NCBI GenBank assembly: GCA_020726285.1
Contig: DYSW01000001.1
Span: 1-64,000 of the forward strand
DNA: 64,000 bases
Direction: 5' to 3'
DNA from: Melioribacter roseus
GTDB taxonomy: Bacteria; Bacteroidota; Ignavibacteria; Ignavibacteriales; Melioribacteraceae
Both the position numbers and the translations under genes were made by a program. The notes under the pieces are model-generated. The model was not told the origin of the DNA and made no database searches. It was given only the letters and a program-made list of their open reading frames with translations. Shown piece by piece: positions 30,293 to 39,429 of this stretch. Position 1 is the stretch's first letter; the number at the start of each line of letters is the position of its first letter.

Positions 30293-32452
30293 ATGAGAAA
30301 AAGTCTTCGCGGAAAGATATTAATTTTCTTTTTTACAACTGCAATTTTAGTTTTGTTGTTTCCAAAAGGAGAATCAATTGAATCAGAAGTAACACTTGGT
30401 AGTATTTGGATAAAACCCGATTTAATTGCTTCTAAAAGTTTTGAAATTTCAAAATATGAAAATCAATATAAATCTGAAGTAAAATCTGCATTAAAATTTG
30501 TTTATCCAGTTTATTTTAGGAATACTGAAATTGAACGCAATCAAGTTGCGAATTTTAACATTTTTTCAGATTCATTATTAAATTATCTAAAAACTGGGAA
30601 ATCAAACTCTAATATTTTTCCCAAAATTATGAAAGATTCGGTTTGGGCAGTTTTAAAGAACAATTCTATTTTACCCAAAGGCGAAAAAATCCAATTTGAA
30701 CGCTATTTAAGAAAGTTGGGAATTACTTTACAAAAGATTTATAAGATTGGAGTTTTAAGTAAATCGGCGACAAAAAGTCAGATTTATTTAGCAATAAAAA
30801 ATGGGAAATTCTTAACTACTGAAAAATTTTCAAATTATCTTGATAAAGCAGAAATTCATCGTCAGATTAAAAATGAAATTGGTTATTTATATAGGAATGA
30901 CGAAAGTGTTATTAAATTCAGCAAGGAATTGTTAGAATCTTTTATTCAACCAAATATCATTTTCGATGAAGATTATACAAAAAAAGAGATTGAGATTGCA
31001 AAATCGAAAGTTCCTAGAAATTTGGGAATTGTTACTGAAAATGAAAGAATTATTTCCAAGCACGATAGAGTTACGCAGGAGATAAAATTAAAAATCGATT
31101 CTTATAAAATTGCTAAAGCTCAAACAGTTTCAACTATCGATGAACTTTTGCAATATTTGGGGAAGTCACTTCACTTGTTAATCATCTTAACTCTTTATTT
31201 CATTTATATATTTTTATCACGAAACAAGATTTTTAACGATAACCAAGACTTACTTGTAATTGCGATAATTATATTATTTACAAGTAGTTTGGCGTATTTA
31301 GTTCAATTTGTAAAGGTTGAGGTTCCCGTAGATTACTTTGTTTTGGTTCCACTCGGCTCAATGTTGTTAGCAATTTTGTTTGATTCGAGATTGGCTCTTT
31401 TTGGAACAGTAACAATTGCTTTTATTGTTGGTGGAATTCGTGGAAATGATTACGTAATTACACTTTCGCATATAATCGCTGGCGGTTTTGGAGCATTTGC
31501 TGTTCGCGATTTACGAAATCGAAACGAGATCTTCCGTGCATTTATTTCTATTCTTGTCGGTTACATTATTAGTATAATTGCTTTTGGTTTAGAAGGTTAC
31601 CGTTCTTTGAATGAAATTGTAATCGATATTGCTTTTGCTGGAACAAATGCTTTGATAAGTCCCGTTTTAACATTTGGATTTATCTATTTTTTTGAACGAG
31701 TTTTCAAAATGTCAACTTCGTTAACTTATCTTGAACTCTCAGATTTTAATAATCCACTTCTGCGAGAATTAACATTCAAAGCTCCTGGAACTTTTAATCA
31801 TTCTTTGGTAATTGGAACAATGGTTGAAGAATCTGCAAATCTGATTGGAGCAAATTCAATTTTAGCTAGGGTTGGAGCGTATTATCACGATATTGGGAAA
31901 ATATATTATCCCGATGCGTTTGTTGAAAATCAGTTTGATAATAAAAACATTCACGATGGACTTCCTTACAAAGAAAGTGCTAAGATAATTATTCAGCATG
32001 TAGAAAAGGGAATTCAACTTGCAAAAGAACATAAAATTCCAGAAGAAATTATCAATTTTATTCCCACACACCACGGCACTTTGCTTGTTTCATACTTTTA
32101 TGAAAAGGAGAAAGAAGTTAATCCAAATACTTCTGAAGAAGATTTTAGGTACAATGGTCCGAAGCCAAATTCCAAAGAAACAGCATTATTAATGTTAGCC
32201 GATGCGTGCGAATCAGCAGCTAGAGCGATGGAAACTATAGAACAAAAAAAAATTGAAAATCTAGTTAATAATTTGATAGATTTTAGAATAAAAGATGGGC
32301 AACTTGATGAATCAAATATCACATTTAACGATTTGAAAATTATCCGCACTACATTTGTCCGAGTTTTAACAAATCAACATCACAAACGAATTCGTTATCC
32401 AAATCAAGACGAAATAGAAAATAATTCAGAAATAGCGACGAAAGAAGAATAA
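30293..32452 (+). CDS. pgpH: PgpH-like HD-domain phosphodiesterase (7TMR-HD)
   Basis: The product (719 aa) has an N-terminal membrane anchor, a long extracytoplasmic domain (about 30-285), seven hydrophobic segments (about 290-475) and a cytosolic HD domain: FNHSLVIGTM, YYHDIGKIYYPDAF with His532/Asp533, and FIPTHHGT. This is the 7TM-7TMR-HD layout of PgpH, which hydrolyses the second messenger c-di-AMP. No diadenylate cyclase gene is in the window. Its TAA overlaps the following ATG (TAATG). Confidence 0.87.
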   Translation: MRKSLRGKILIFFFTTAILVLLFPKGESIESEVTLGSIWIKPDLIASKSFEISKYENQYKSEVKSALKFVYPVYFRNTEIERNQVANFNIFSDSLLNYLKTGKSNSNIFPKIMKDSVWAVLKNNSILPKGEKIQFERYLRKLGITLQKIYKIGVLSKSATKSQIYLAIKNGKFLTTEKFSNYLDKAEIHRQIKNEIGYLYRNDESVIKFSKELLESFIQPNIIFDEDYTKKEIEIAKSKVPRNLGIVTENERIISKHDRVTQEIKLKIDSYKIAKAQTVSTIDELLQYLGKSLHLLIILTLYFIYIFLSRNKIFNDNQDLLVIAIIILFTSSLAYLVQFVKVEVPVDYFVLVPLGSMLLAILFDSRLALFGTVTIAFIVGGIRGNDYVITLSHIIAGGFGAFAVRDLRNRNEIFRAFISILVGYIISIIAFGLEGYRSLNEIVIDIAFAGTNALISPVLTFGFIYFFERVFKMSTSLTYLELSDFNNPLLRELTFKAPGTFNHSLVIGTMVEESANLIGANSILARVGAYYHDIGKIYYPDAFVENQFDNKNIHDGLPYKESAKIIIQHVEKGIQLAKEHKIPEEIINFIPTHHGTLLVSYFYEKEKEVNPNTSEEDFRYNGPKPNSKETALLMLADACESAARAMETIEQKKIENLVNNLIDFRIKDGQLDESNITFNDLKIIRTTFVRVLTNQHHKRIRYPNQDEIENNSEIATKEE

Positions 32453-33351
32453 TGGTTGAATTTCTCGAAGAATATCTCACTTTGCTTAAATATGAGAAAA
32501 ATCTTTCCGAAAATACGCTCGCTTCCTACAAAATTGATATTTCAAAGCTACTTTTTTTTGCGGAAGAAAAAGGAATTACTGACGTTTCAGATATTTCTGC
32601 TTCTATAATTTCTGAATATTTTGCGTTGATTCGTAAAAATGGTGCAAAAAATTCAACTTCATCAAGGAATTTATCATCTGTAAAAGGATTTTTTAAATTT
32701 TTAGAATCGCAAAGTTACATTCCGAAAAATCCAACTATGTTGTTTGAAGGAATGAGAATGGAAAGAAATTTGCCAGACATTTTGTCTTTTGAAGAAGTTG
32801 AATTGATTTTATCTCAACCGAATTCAGAAGATAAATTTGAGTCGAGAGATAAAGCAATTCTTGAAATAATGTATTCTTCAGGTTTAAGAGTTAGCGAAGT
32901 TTGTTCAATTAAAATTGGTGATATCTTTTTTAGCGAAGAAATTATTAGAATTATGGGAAAAGGCTCGAAAGAAAGAATTGTCCCGATTGGTTCATCTGCC
33001 TTAAATTGGATAAATAATTACCTAAAAAATAGTCGACCTTTCCTTGAGAAAAGTAGTCAGAAGAATTCCGTACTCTTTTTGTCGGGAAGAGGAACGAAAA
33101 TATCGAGAATGGCTGTTTGGAATATCGTAAAAAAATACACTTTGCAAGCTAAAATTGAAAAGGAAGTTCACCCACACACTTTCCGACATTCATTTGCGAC
33201 ACATTTGCTAGAACGTGGTGCCGATTTGCGTGCAGTGCAAGAAATGCTCGGACATTCTGATATTTCAACAACACAGATTTACACACATATCGACCAAGAA
33301 TTTATAAAACAAGAATATTTTTCCTATCATCCTTTTGAAAAATCAAAATAA
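32452..33351 (+). CDS. xerD: Site-specific tyrosine recombinase XerC/XerD
   Basis: Xer recombinases resolve chromosome dimers at dif. The protein (299 aa) has the N-terminal SAM-like core-binding domain (about 1-90) and a catalytic domain with the full set of residues: Arg146 (GLRVSEV), Lys170, His242 and Arg245 (HPHTFRHSFA), His268 (LGHSDIS) and Tyr277 (IYTH). Length and coupling to housekeeping genes argue for a chromosomal Xer rather than a mobile integrase. XerC and XerD cannot be told apart reliably here; no dif site was recognised. Confidence 0.9.
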   Translation: MVEFLEEYLTLLKYEKNLSENTLASYKIDISKLLFFAEEKGITDVSDISASIISEYFALIRKNGAKNSTSSRNLSSVKGFFKFLESQSYIPKNPTMLFEGMRMERNLPDILSFEEVELILSQPNSEDKFESRDKAILEIMYSSGLRVSEVCSIKIGDIFFSEEIIRIMGKGSKERIVPIGSSALNWINNYLKNSRPFLEKSSQKNSVLFLSGRGTKISRMAVWNIVKKYTLQAKIEKEVHPHTFRHSFATHLLERGADLRAVQEMLGHSDISTTQIYTHIDQEFIKQEYFSYHPFEKSK

Positions 33352-33353
33352 TA

Positions 33354-33367
33354 GATGAAATTTCATC
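33354..33367. promoter_or_regulatory. Perfect 14-bp palindrome between xer and nadK
   Basis: GATGAAATTTCATC is a perfect palindrome two bases after the recombinase stop codon and 19 bases before the nadK ATG. It could be a regulator-binding half-site pair or form a small hairpin (5-bp stem). No T-run follows, so it is not a terminator. Confidence 0.3.
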
Positions 33368-33386
33368 CAAGAAAAAATGAAATAAA

Positions 33387-34259
33387 ATGACAATTGGAAT
33401 AATCCCAAATACTGAAAAAATTGAATCATTTCGTGTCCTTTCAGAATTGATTTCATCACTTAATGAAAATAACATCAATTTTTTTATTAACAATTCTGTT
33501 CATAAAACTGATTATTATGAATTGCAAAATATTCCAGAAAATCGATTTTTGTCAGTTGAACAAATTTGTGAAAAGTGCAATTTACTAATTTCAATTGGCG
33601 GCGATGGAACAATGTTGAATACTGCATATTTGGCAAAAGATTGCAAAACCGCACTTTTAGGAATAAATATGGGAAAATTGGGATTTCTTGCTGAATTTGA
33701 AAGAAAAAAAATTAGTGAACTTGTAAAAGCCATTAAAAATGAAGAATTCTATATTGAAGAGAGAATTTCATTAATTGCAAGCACAAATTCAGTCGTAAAT
33801 TCAGAATTGTTTGCAGTAAATGATCTTGTAATTGACCGTGGAAGATGGCCGAAAATGATAAAACTAACTTTGTCAATTGATGAAAGAGAAGTTTCAACGT
33901 TTTCAGCCGATGGAATAATTATTGCAACTCCAACTGGTTCAACTGGTTACTCGCTTTCAACTGGCGGACCAATAATTAGTCCTTCAACTGACGCAATAAC
34001 ATTAAGTCCGATTTCAGCTCACACTTTAAATATGCGACCTTTAGTACTTTCTGGTCACCAAAAATTAAAAATTGAAGTAGAATCACAATCCCAAATTCAA
34101 ATAAGTGCTGATGGTCAGCGAGTTCATTCCTTTCATTCACCATTAATTGTTGAAATTTCGCGTTATAATAGCAACCTTAAATTATTTCATTTAAAATCAT
34201 TTAATTATTACGAATTATTGCGAAAAAAACTATTTTGGGGATTAGATGTCAGAGGTTAA
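33387..34259 (+). CDS. nadK: NAD kinase
   Basis: NadK phosphorylates NAD to NADP. The protein (290 aa) has SIGGDGTMLN with the catalytic Asp73, GINMGKLGFLAE, AVNDLVIDRG, and the glycine-rich ATPTGSTGYSLSTGGPI, followed by SPISAHTLNMRPLV. Length and motifs are as usual. The gene begins 35 bases after the Xer gene and is followed 1 base later by the thioredoxin-fold gene. Confidence 0.96.
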   Translation: MTIGIIPNTEKIESFRVLSELISSLNENNINFFINNSVHKTDYYELQNIPENRFLSVEQICEKCNLLISIGGDGTMLNTAYLAKDCKTALLGINMGKLGFLAEFERKKISELVKAIKNEEFYIEERISLIASTNSVVNSELFAVNDLVIDRGRWPKMIKLTLSIDEREVSTFSADGIIIATPTGSTGYSLSTGGPIISPSTDAITLSPISAHTLNMRPLVLSGHQKLKIEVESQSQIQISADGQRVHSFHSPLIVEISRYNSNLKLFHLKSFNYYELLRKKLFWGLDVRG

Positions 34260-34260
34260 A

Positions 34261-34767
34261 ATGAAAAAAATATTATTATTTACATTACTTTTTAGTGGAT
34301 TCCTTTTAGCACAAGATCAAAATAATGTAATTCTTGATAAAAATAACAAGCCAATATTAATTGGTGAAGTTGAAATATCAGATTTTCAAAAGGAACCTTT
34401 TTTAATTTGGTTTGATGAAGAATACGATAATTATCAAACTGATTCCTTAAAAATGGTAATTCTGAAGGAAAATCTAAATTTGTATAAGATTACAATTGTT
34501 CTCGGAACTTGGTGTTCAGATAGCAGAAGAGAATTCCCAAGATTTATCAAAATATTACAAGAAAGCAATTACGATTTTGAAAATCTTTCGATAATTGCTG
34601 TAAATCGAAGAAATAATGAAAAATTTATTGGAGCAGAAGACTTATCAATAAATTTTGTCCCGACTTTTATTCTTTCAGTTGAAGAAGTTGAAATTGGCAG
34701 AATTGAAGAAAGTCCGAAACGAGATAATCTGGAAAGTGATATTTTAGAAATTTTAGGTATAGAATAA
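34261..34767 (+). CDS. Secreted thioredoxin-fold protein with CxxS active site
   Basis: The product (168 aa) has a signal peptide ending at FLLAQ and a thioredoxin-like fold. The redox motif is LGTWCSDSRREFP, with Cys85 and a serine (Ser88) where the second cysteine would be, followed by the cis-proline region NFVPTF. A CxxS site can form mixed disulfides but not catalyse normal dithiol exchange; a monothiol or binding role is likely. The start is ATG 34261 with AGAGG upstream; an in-frame ATG at 34246 lies in nadK and would bury the signal peptide. Confidence 0.75.
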   Translation: MKKILLFTLLFSGFLLAQDQNNVILDKNNKPILIGEVEISDFQKEPFLIWFDEEYDNYQTDSLKMVILKENLNLYKITIVLGTWCSDSRREFPRFIKILQESNYDFENLSIIAVNRRNNEKFIGAEDLSINFVPTFILSVEEVEIGRIEESPKRDNLESDILEILGIE

Positions 34768-34802
34768 TTATTCATAAATTCATTAATAATTTAGAGGAAA
34801 GA

Positions 34803-35567
34803 ATGAAAAAAATCATAATCATACTTTTTGTTGTATCATCAACAATTTTAGCACAAGGTACAGCCGGAAGTGAAGCAAAATATGAATACCGAAAATTAAT
34901 AGGAATGCAAACTGCAGGAATACTTGAAAAAGGTTATGTTGGTGTAAGTTCACACATTTTGCCAAATGGAGTTGTTGATGCTGGAATTGAAGTAGGTGTA
35001 TTTCCGAATGTTTCGTTTGGAATTTCTTACGGTGGAAGTAATGTAATTGGAACTGGAAGTCCGATTGGTTATCCACTTCCTGGGATAAATTTCAAATTCC
35101 GAGTTGTTGATGAAACTGATGTTTACCCTGCATTTACACTTGGGTTTGATTCGCAAGGAATGGGCGATTATTTGGAGGAATTTGAGCGTTATGAATATAA
35201 ATCAGAAGGATTATTTGTTGCGGCATCAAAAAATTTTGAATTTCTTGGCTATTTGAGTATTCATGGAAATTTCAATTATTCTCTCGAACGAGATGATAAT
35301 GATAAAGATTTGAATTTGAAAGTTGGTGCTGAAAAGACAATTGGTAAAATGATTTCAGTTATTGCTGAGTATGATTTTGCAATAAACGATAACGGAAGTT
35401 ATTCATTTGGTTCAGGAAGAGGATATTTGAATATGGGTGCGAGAGTTTCACTTGGAAATGGTTTTTCTTTTGGAGTTGATTTACGAAATATGTTAGATAA
35501 TAATAAATTAAAAGCTGGTGTTGCAGATAGAGGAATTTTCTTCGAATATATTTCCCCAATTTTCTAA
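34803..35567 (+). CDS. Outer-membrane beta-barrel-like protein, unknown function
   Basis: The product (254 aa) has a signal peptide ending at ILAQG and then alternating strand-like segments with glycine-rich turns (GVVDAGIEVGVFPNVSFGISYGG, in two overlapping strands). It ends in YISPIF, a C-terminal aromatic as in outer-membrane barrels. I do not recognise a family with confidence; a YjbH- or porin-like barrel of about 10-12 strands is possible. GAGGAAAG precedes the ATG. Confidence 0.55.
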   Translation: MKKIIIILFVVSSTILAQGTAGSEAKYEYRKLIGMQTAGILEKGYVGVSSHILPNGVVDAGIEVGVFPNVSFGISYGGSNVIGTGSPIGYPLPGINFKFRVVDETDVYPAFTLGFDSQGMGDYLEEFERYEYKSEGLFVAASKNFEFLGYLSIHGNFNYSLERDDNDKDLNLKVGAEKTIGKMISVIAEYDFAINDNGSYSFGSGRGYLNMGARVSLGNGFSFGVDLRNMLDNNKLKAGVADRGIFFEYISPIF

Positions 35568-35701
35568 TTGTCTATAAAAATGAACAATCGTGCAAATTCA
35601 ATACAAATGAGTAAAAAAATCATTCAAAACGTATCGTTTGAAATCAAATTTTCTGGCATTATGGTTGATATTAATTAATAAAAAACAACTTGGAGAATAA
35701 A

Positions 35702-36973
35702 ATGAATAAGTTGAAAGCATTATTAATCGCAGTATTAATTTCTTCAATTTCTGGATGCTACACACAAATAGCAAGTGATGAACCAGAATATAGAGTTCAC
35801 AAAGAAACTAAAATAGTTGAACAAGAACAAATTACTGAAGAAAATCAATCAAATGAAGAAGAATATTCTGAAGAGGAATATCTTGAGGAAACCGAAGAAG
35901 TAGCTGGAAATCAAACAAATTCAGATTACGACGAAGTTTATGAAGAAAATGGTAACACTTATTATGTCGAAAATAATTACTATGATAACGATTATCCACA
36001 TTATCGTGGTTATTATTGGGATTATCATCCAAGCCACATCTGGGTTTACAATTCGTGGGATTGGTATTATTCTCCAATAATTGTAGTTGGTGCTCCAATT
36101 TGGTATTACCCAAGTTATAATTATTATAACCCATATCCATATTATTACAACAACAATAATTATTACTATGGTACGTATTATAAACCTCGCACAAACCATT
36201 ATTATGCAGGTTTGAGAAATAACTACGGGCACGGTTCACCGTTAACTAGGACGAGAGGTTATTACAATTCTCCTCGAACAACTACTGAAATTTCTCGAAA
36301 TCGGGACACACGTAAAGGTGTTGATATTTCGGATACACGAAGTACCGCATTTCGTAATTATTCAAACGATGTAGATGTAAATGTGAATTCATCAAGAGGT
36401 ACAATTTCTAAAGATGGAACTACAAACAAAGGTAAAGAAAGAATTAGTGTAACAAAGCCATCAAACACAAATAATTCTCAAGAAGTTATTTCAACAAAAA
36501 ATCGTAATTATAAAAGCGATCCAGTTGTAAAAAAAGAAGTTACTAAAGAGAAAATTGAAGATGGAACTTCAAGTTCGGTTTCACCAAAAACATCTTCAAC
36601 AATTAATAAATCAAATTCTAAGTCAACTAGAAAAAGCTCAGAAGTCCGATCAGAATCGAGTAAACCTAAATATAAAGATTATAAATCGCCAAATAGATCG
36701 ATCGACAAAGGAAGCAGAAGTTCTTCAAGAAATGATGAAGCTCAGATTAATAAATCACAAAGTAGTAGTAATTCGAACAACAATAAGCCAAAATCATATT
36801 CAAGTCCTTCAAAATCTTCACGAAGCGAAACATATACACGCCCATCAAATAGTTCGCCTTCTCGATCTTCGGCTCCGAGCTCAAGCAGCGGTTCACGAAA
36901 TTCGGGAAATTCTGGTAGCTCAAGAAGTAATTCTAGTGGTTCACGCAGTTCAAATAATACGAGCAGAAGGTAG
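35702..36973 (+). CDS. Triblock low-complexity lipoprotein
   Basis: The product (423 aa) begins with a lipobox, SISGC, so it is probably lipid-anchored. Three blocks follow: an acidic segment (about 35-75, many Glu with EEEYSEEEY), an aromatic Tyr/Asn/Trp-rich segment (about 80-195, with runs such as PYYYNNNNYYY), and a long basic Ser/Arg/Lys/Asn tail (about 195-423) with no apparent folded domain. No catalytic motif is seen. I start at ATG 35702 with GGAG upstream; a TTG at 35690 is less likely. It lies 6 bases before the FadL-like gene. A surface matrix or adhesive role is only an inference. Confidence 0.6.
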   Translation: MNKLKALLIAVLISSISGCYTQIASDEPEYRVHKETKIVEQEQITEENQSNEEEYSEEEYLEETEEVAGNQTNSDYDEVYEENGNTYYVENNYYDNDYPHYRGYYWDYHPSHIWVYNSWDWYYSPIIVVGAPIWYYPSYNYYNPYPYYYNNNNYYYGTYYKPRTNHYYAGLRNNYGHGSPLTRTRGYYNSPRTTTEISRNRDTRKGVDISDTRSTAFRNYSNDVDVNVNSSRGTISKDGTTNKGKERISVTKPSNTNNSQEVISTKNRNYKSDPVVKKEVTKEKIEDGTSSSVSPKTSSTINKSNSKSTRKSSEVRSESSKPKYKDYKSPNRSIDKGSRSSSRNDEAQINKSQSSSNSNNNKPKSYSSPSKSSRSETYTRPSNSSPSRSSAPSSSSGSRNSGNSGSSRSNSSGSRSSNNTSRR

Positions 36974-36979
36974 GTTGAT

Positions 36980-38419
36980 ATGAAAATTAGAAATAAATTA
37001 ATTGTATTTATGTTTTTAACTTCAGTCTCTATTTTCTCTCAGAATTTTGTGGATGGATTAAGATTATCTGAACCAGGTGTAATTTCATCAGGTAAAAATT
37101 TAGCAATGGGAAATGCAGCACTTGCCGTTGGAACTGATTATAGTGGTGTTTTAATAAATCCCGCTACTTTGGGTATGCTTGAATCCGAAGTGAATTTTGG
37201 TTTTTATTTTTCATCATACGAAAATAATTCTAACTATTTTAATGCTAAACTTAACGCAAAAGAGACTTCAACACAGATAAACGAGTTAAGTTTTGTATAT
37301 AAAATACCAACTCGCAGAGGAAGTTTGGTTATTGGAATAGGTTATAACAAATTAAAAGATTTTAATTCAGTAACTGAATTCGAAGGTTTTAATACTGGTA
37401 ATAATTCAATGATTCAAGATTTGACGAACCGCAATTCAGATTTAACTTACGATTTAAGGTTAAGCCACGCTGTATATGATAACGGGATTTTTCTTTATGA
37501 CGAAACATTTATTAATGGTAACCTTTTCCAAAAAGGTACATTAGTTGAAAGTGGAAATCTTGAAAATCTATCATTTTCAGCAGCAACTGAAATTGCAAAA
37601 GATTTATATATTGGCGGAAGTCTAAATTTTATCGGAGGCACTTTTACAAACGATAGAAATTATGCGGAAACAGATGTAAATAATGTTTACGACGAAAATC
37701 TACAAATAGATCCTGATGATCCACAAACTATTGATTTTGTTGAATTTACAACACATGATAATTATAAATGGGATATTTCCGGTTTTAATCTTAAAGGAGG
37801 TTTCGTTTATGATTTCAGTAGAATGTTTACAATTGGTGGAAGTATCGAATCTTCAACAAGTTATTTTATAAATGAAGAGTATTTTGTAGAAGGCTCAAGC
37901 TACTTTGAAAATAATTATAGTTATGATGTTACTCCGCAAGTTTCAACCTTAAAATATGAAATTACAACACCAATGAAAGCATCATTCGGTGGTTCCTTGA
38001 AAGTTCCATTTGTTATTCTTTTTACGTCAATAGATTTGATTGATTATTCAGAAATGGAATTATTTGGAGATTTTGATAGAGCAACGATCGTTGAAATAAA
38101 CGAAGGAATTAGACAAAATCTTGATTTTGCTCCAATTTATCACTTTGGGTTAGCTTCAACTATTCCTTTTTTAGATTTAAGAGTTAAAGCAGGTACAATG
38201 TTAATTTCTTCTCCGTACAAGGACAAATTATTGCAATCAGATAAAGAGTATGTTACTTTTGGTTTAGGATTTTTCTCACACGGACCAGTAAAACTTGATT
38301 TTGCAACTGCTTATGGCAGTTGGAAAGAAGCAGTTGATATTTACGGAAATGGTGAAGCTCGTGTTCAAAAAAATGTTGAAGATTATTATTTAATGGCAAC
38401 AATGAAATATAAGTTCTAA
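36980..38419 (+). CDS. FadL/OmpP1-like outer-membrane protein
   Basis: The product (479 aa) has a signal peptide ending near IFSQN and the opening typical of OmpP1/FadL-like barrels in this phylum: SSGKNLAMGNAALAVG followed by VLINPATLGMLE. The rest is strand-rich and ends in MATMKYKF, with a C-terminal phenylalanine. FadL-like barrels take up hydrophobic molecules, and PorV-like members help type IX secretion; the sequence does not decide between these. It starts 6 bases after the low-complexity lipoprotein gene and is 3 bases before rsgA. Confidence 0.65.
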   Translation: MKIRNKLIVFMFLTSVSIFSQNFVDGLRLSEPGVISSGKNLAMGNAALAVGTDYSGVLINPATLGMLESEVNFGFYFSSYENNSNYFNAKLNAKETSTQINELSFVYKIPTRRGSLVIGIGYNKLKDFNSVTEFEGFNTGNNSMIQDLTNRNSDLTYDLRLSHAVYDNGIFLYDETFINGNLFQKGTLVESGNLENLSFSAATEIAKDLYIGGSLNFIGGTFTNDRNYAETDVNNVYDENLQIDPDDPQTIDFVEFTTHDNYKWDISGFNLKGGFVYDFSRMFTIGGSIESSTSYFINEEYFVEGSSYFENNYSYDVTPQVSTLKYEITTPMKASFGGSLKVPFVILFTSIDLIDYSEMELFGDFDRATIVEINEGIRQNLDFAPIYHFGLASTIPFLDLRVKAGTMLISSPYKDKLLQSDKEYVTFGLGFFSHGPVKLDFATAYGSWKEAVDIYGNGEARVQKNVEDYYLMATMKYKF

Positions 38420-38422
38420 AAT

Positions 38423-39379
38423 ATGCCTGTTTATCGTGGTATTATCGAAAGAATAGAAAGCAAAGATTATTACGTCCGAATTGATACAAATGAATCGATT
38501 CGGGCGATTTTACCCGGCAAAATTAAAAATAAATTCCACTTAAAAAATAATAAACAAAGTCAACTTGATATAGTTGCACTTGGAGATTTTGTTCTAATTG
38601 AGACTGATGAAAAAAATCTTGCTTCAATTCTTGAAATTGAAGAACGCAGAAATATTATTTCACGAAAAGCACCGAAAATTAAAGCAAGAGGCAAAAAAGG
38701 CGAAAGACTAGAACAAATAATTGCTGCAAACGTAGATTTTCTTGTTATAATTACAAGCCTTTCTGAACCTCGCTTCAATAATCGATTTTTAGATAGAATG
38801 CTTGTTATTGCTGAAAGCAACAAAATTGAACCTCTTATTGTAATTAACAAAATTGATTTAGATCAAAACGAATTCCAAATATGGGAGAAAATCTACCAAA
38901 AAATTGGTTACTTTGTAATTGGAACAAGTGCTAAAAATAAATTGAATTTAGAAAAATTACGAGAAAAATTATTTAGAAAAAGAGCAATATTTTGGGGACA
39001 ATCTGGAGTTGGTAAATCATCATTAGTAAATGCACTTTTTCCACAACTTAATCTTAAAACCAAAGAAATCAGTAATTTTTCTAACAAGGGAACACATACA
39101 ACTGTAACAAGTTCACTTTTTAAAATAGATGAATTTGAACTTATCGATACACCCGGAGTAAGAGAAATTGAACCTTTTGGTTTAATTGAAGAAGATTTAG
39201 GGCACTATTTTCCCGAGTTTTCAGAATATTTGGGACAATGTAAATATTATTCATGTACACACAATCACGAACCAAATTGTGCAATCCGAAATGCAGTTGA
39301 ACACGAAAAAATTTCACACGAACGTTATAAAAGCTATCTAAATCTGATGGAAAATATTGAAGACAATACTTTTAGTTAA
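38423..39379 (+). CDS. rsgA: Ribosome small-subunit GTPase A
   Basis: RsgA helps late maturation of the 30S subunit. The protein (318 aa) has an N-terminal OB fold (about 1-75), then a circularly permuted GTPase: the G4 motif NKIDLD comes first, then G1 GQSGVGKSS, G2 region KGTHTT and G3 DTPGVRE. A C-terminal zinc module follows (CKYYSCTHNHEPNC). All motifs are present and length is as usual. Its place among envelope genes is probably just operon packing. Confidence 0.96.
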   Translation: MPVYRGIIERIESKDYYVRIDTNESIRAILPGKIKNKFHLKNNKQSQLDIVALGDFVLIETDEKNLASILEIEERRNIISRKAPKIKARGKKGERLEQIIAANVDFLVIITSLSEPRFNNRFLDRMLVIAESNKIEPLIVINKIDLDQNEFQIWEKIYQKIGYFVIGTSAKNKLNLEKLREKLFRKRAIFWGQSGVGKSSLVNALFPQLNLKTKEISNFSNKGTHTTVTSSLFKIDEFELIDTPGVREIEPFGLIEEDLGHYFPEFSEYLGQCKYYSCTHNHEPNCAIRNAVEHEKISHERYKSYLNLMENIEDNTFS

Positions 39380-39429
39380 TTTGTAAATATTATTCCTTAA
39401 TTATATTCCCAACATCAATTTATTATCTT

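Noticed and set aside
32452-33351. Xer gene as an integrase of a mobile element
   Set aside because: Size, full Xer motif set and tight coupling to housekeeping genes, with no phage or transfer genes nearby, favour the chromosomal recombinase.
35832-36983. Long open frames antisense to, or in another frame of, the low-complexity lipoprotein
   Set aside because: Their strange composition (Asn/His/Ile- or Gln/Ile/Arg-rich) is the shadow of the repetitive codons of the real gene; no ribosome site or domain.
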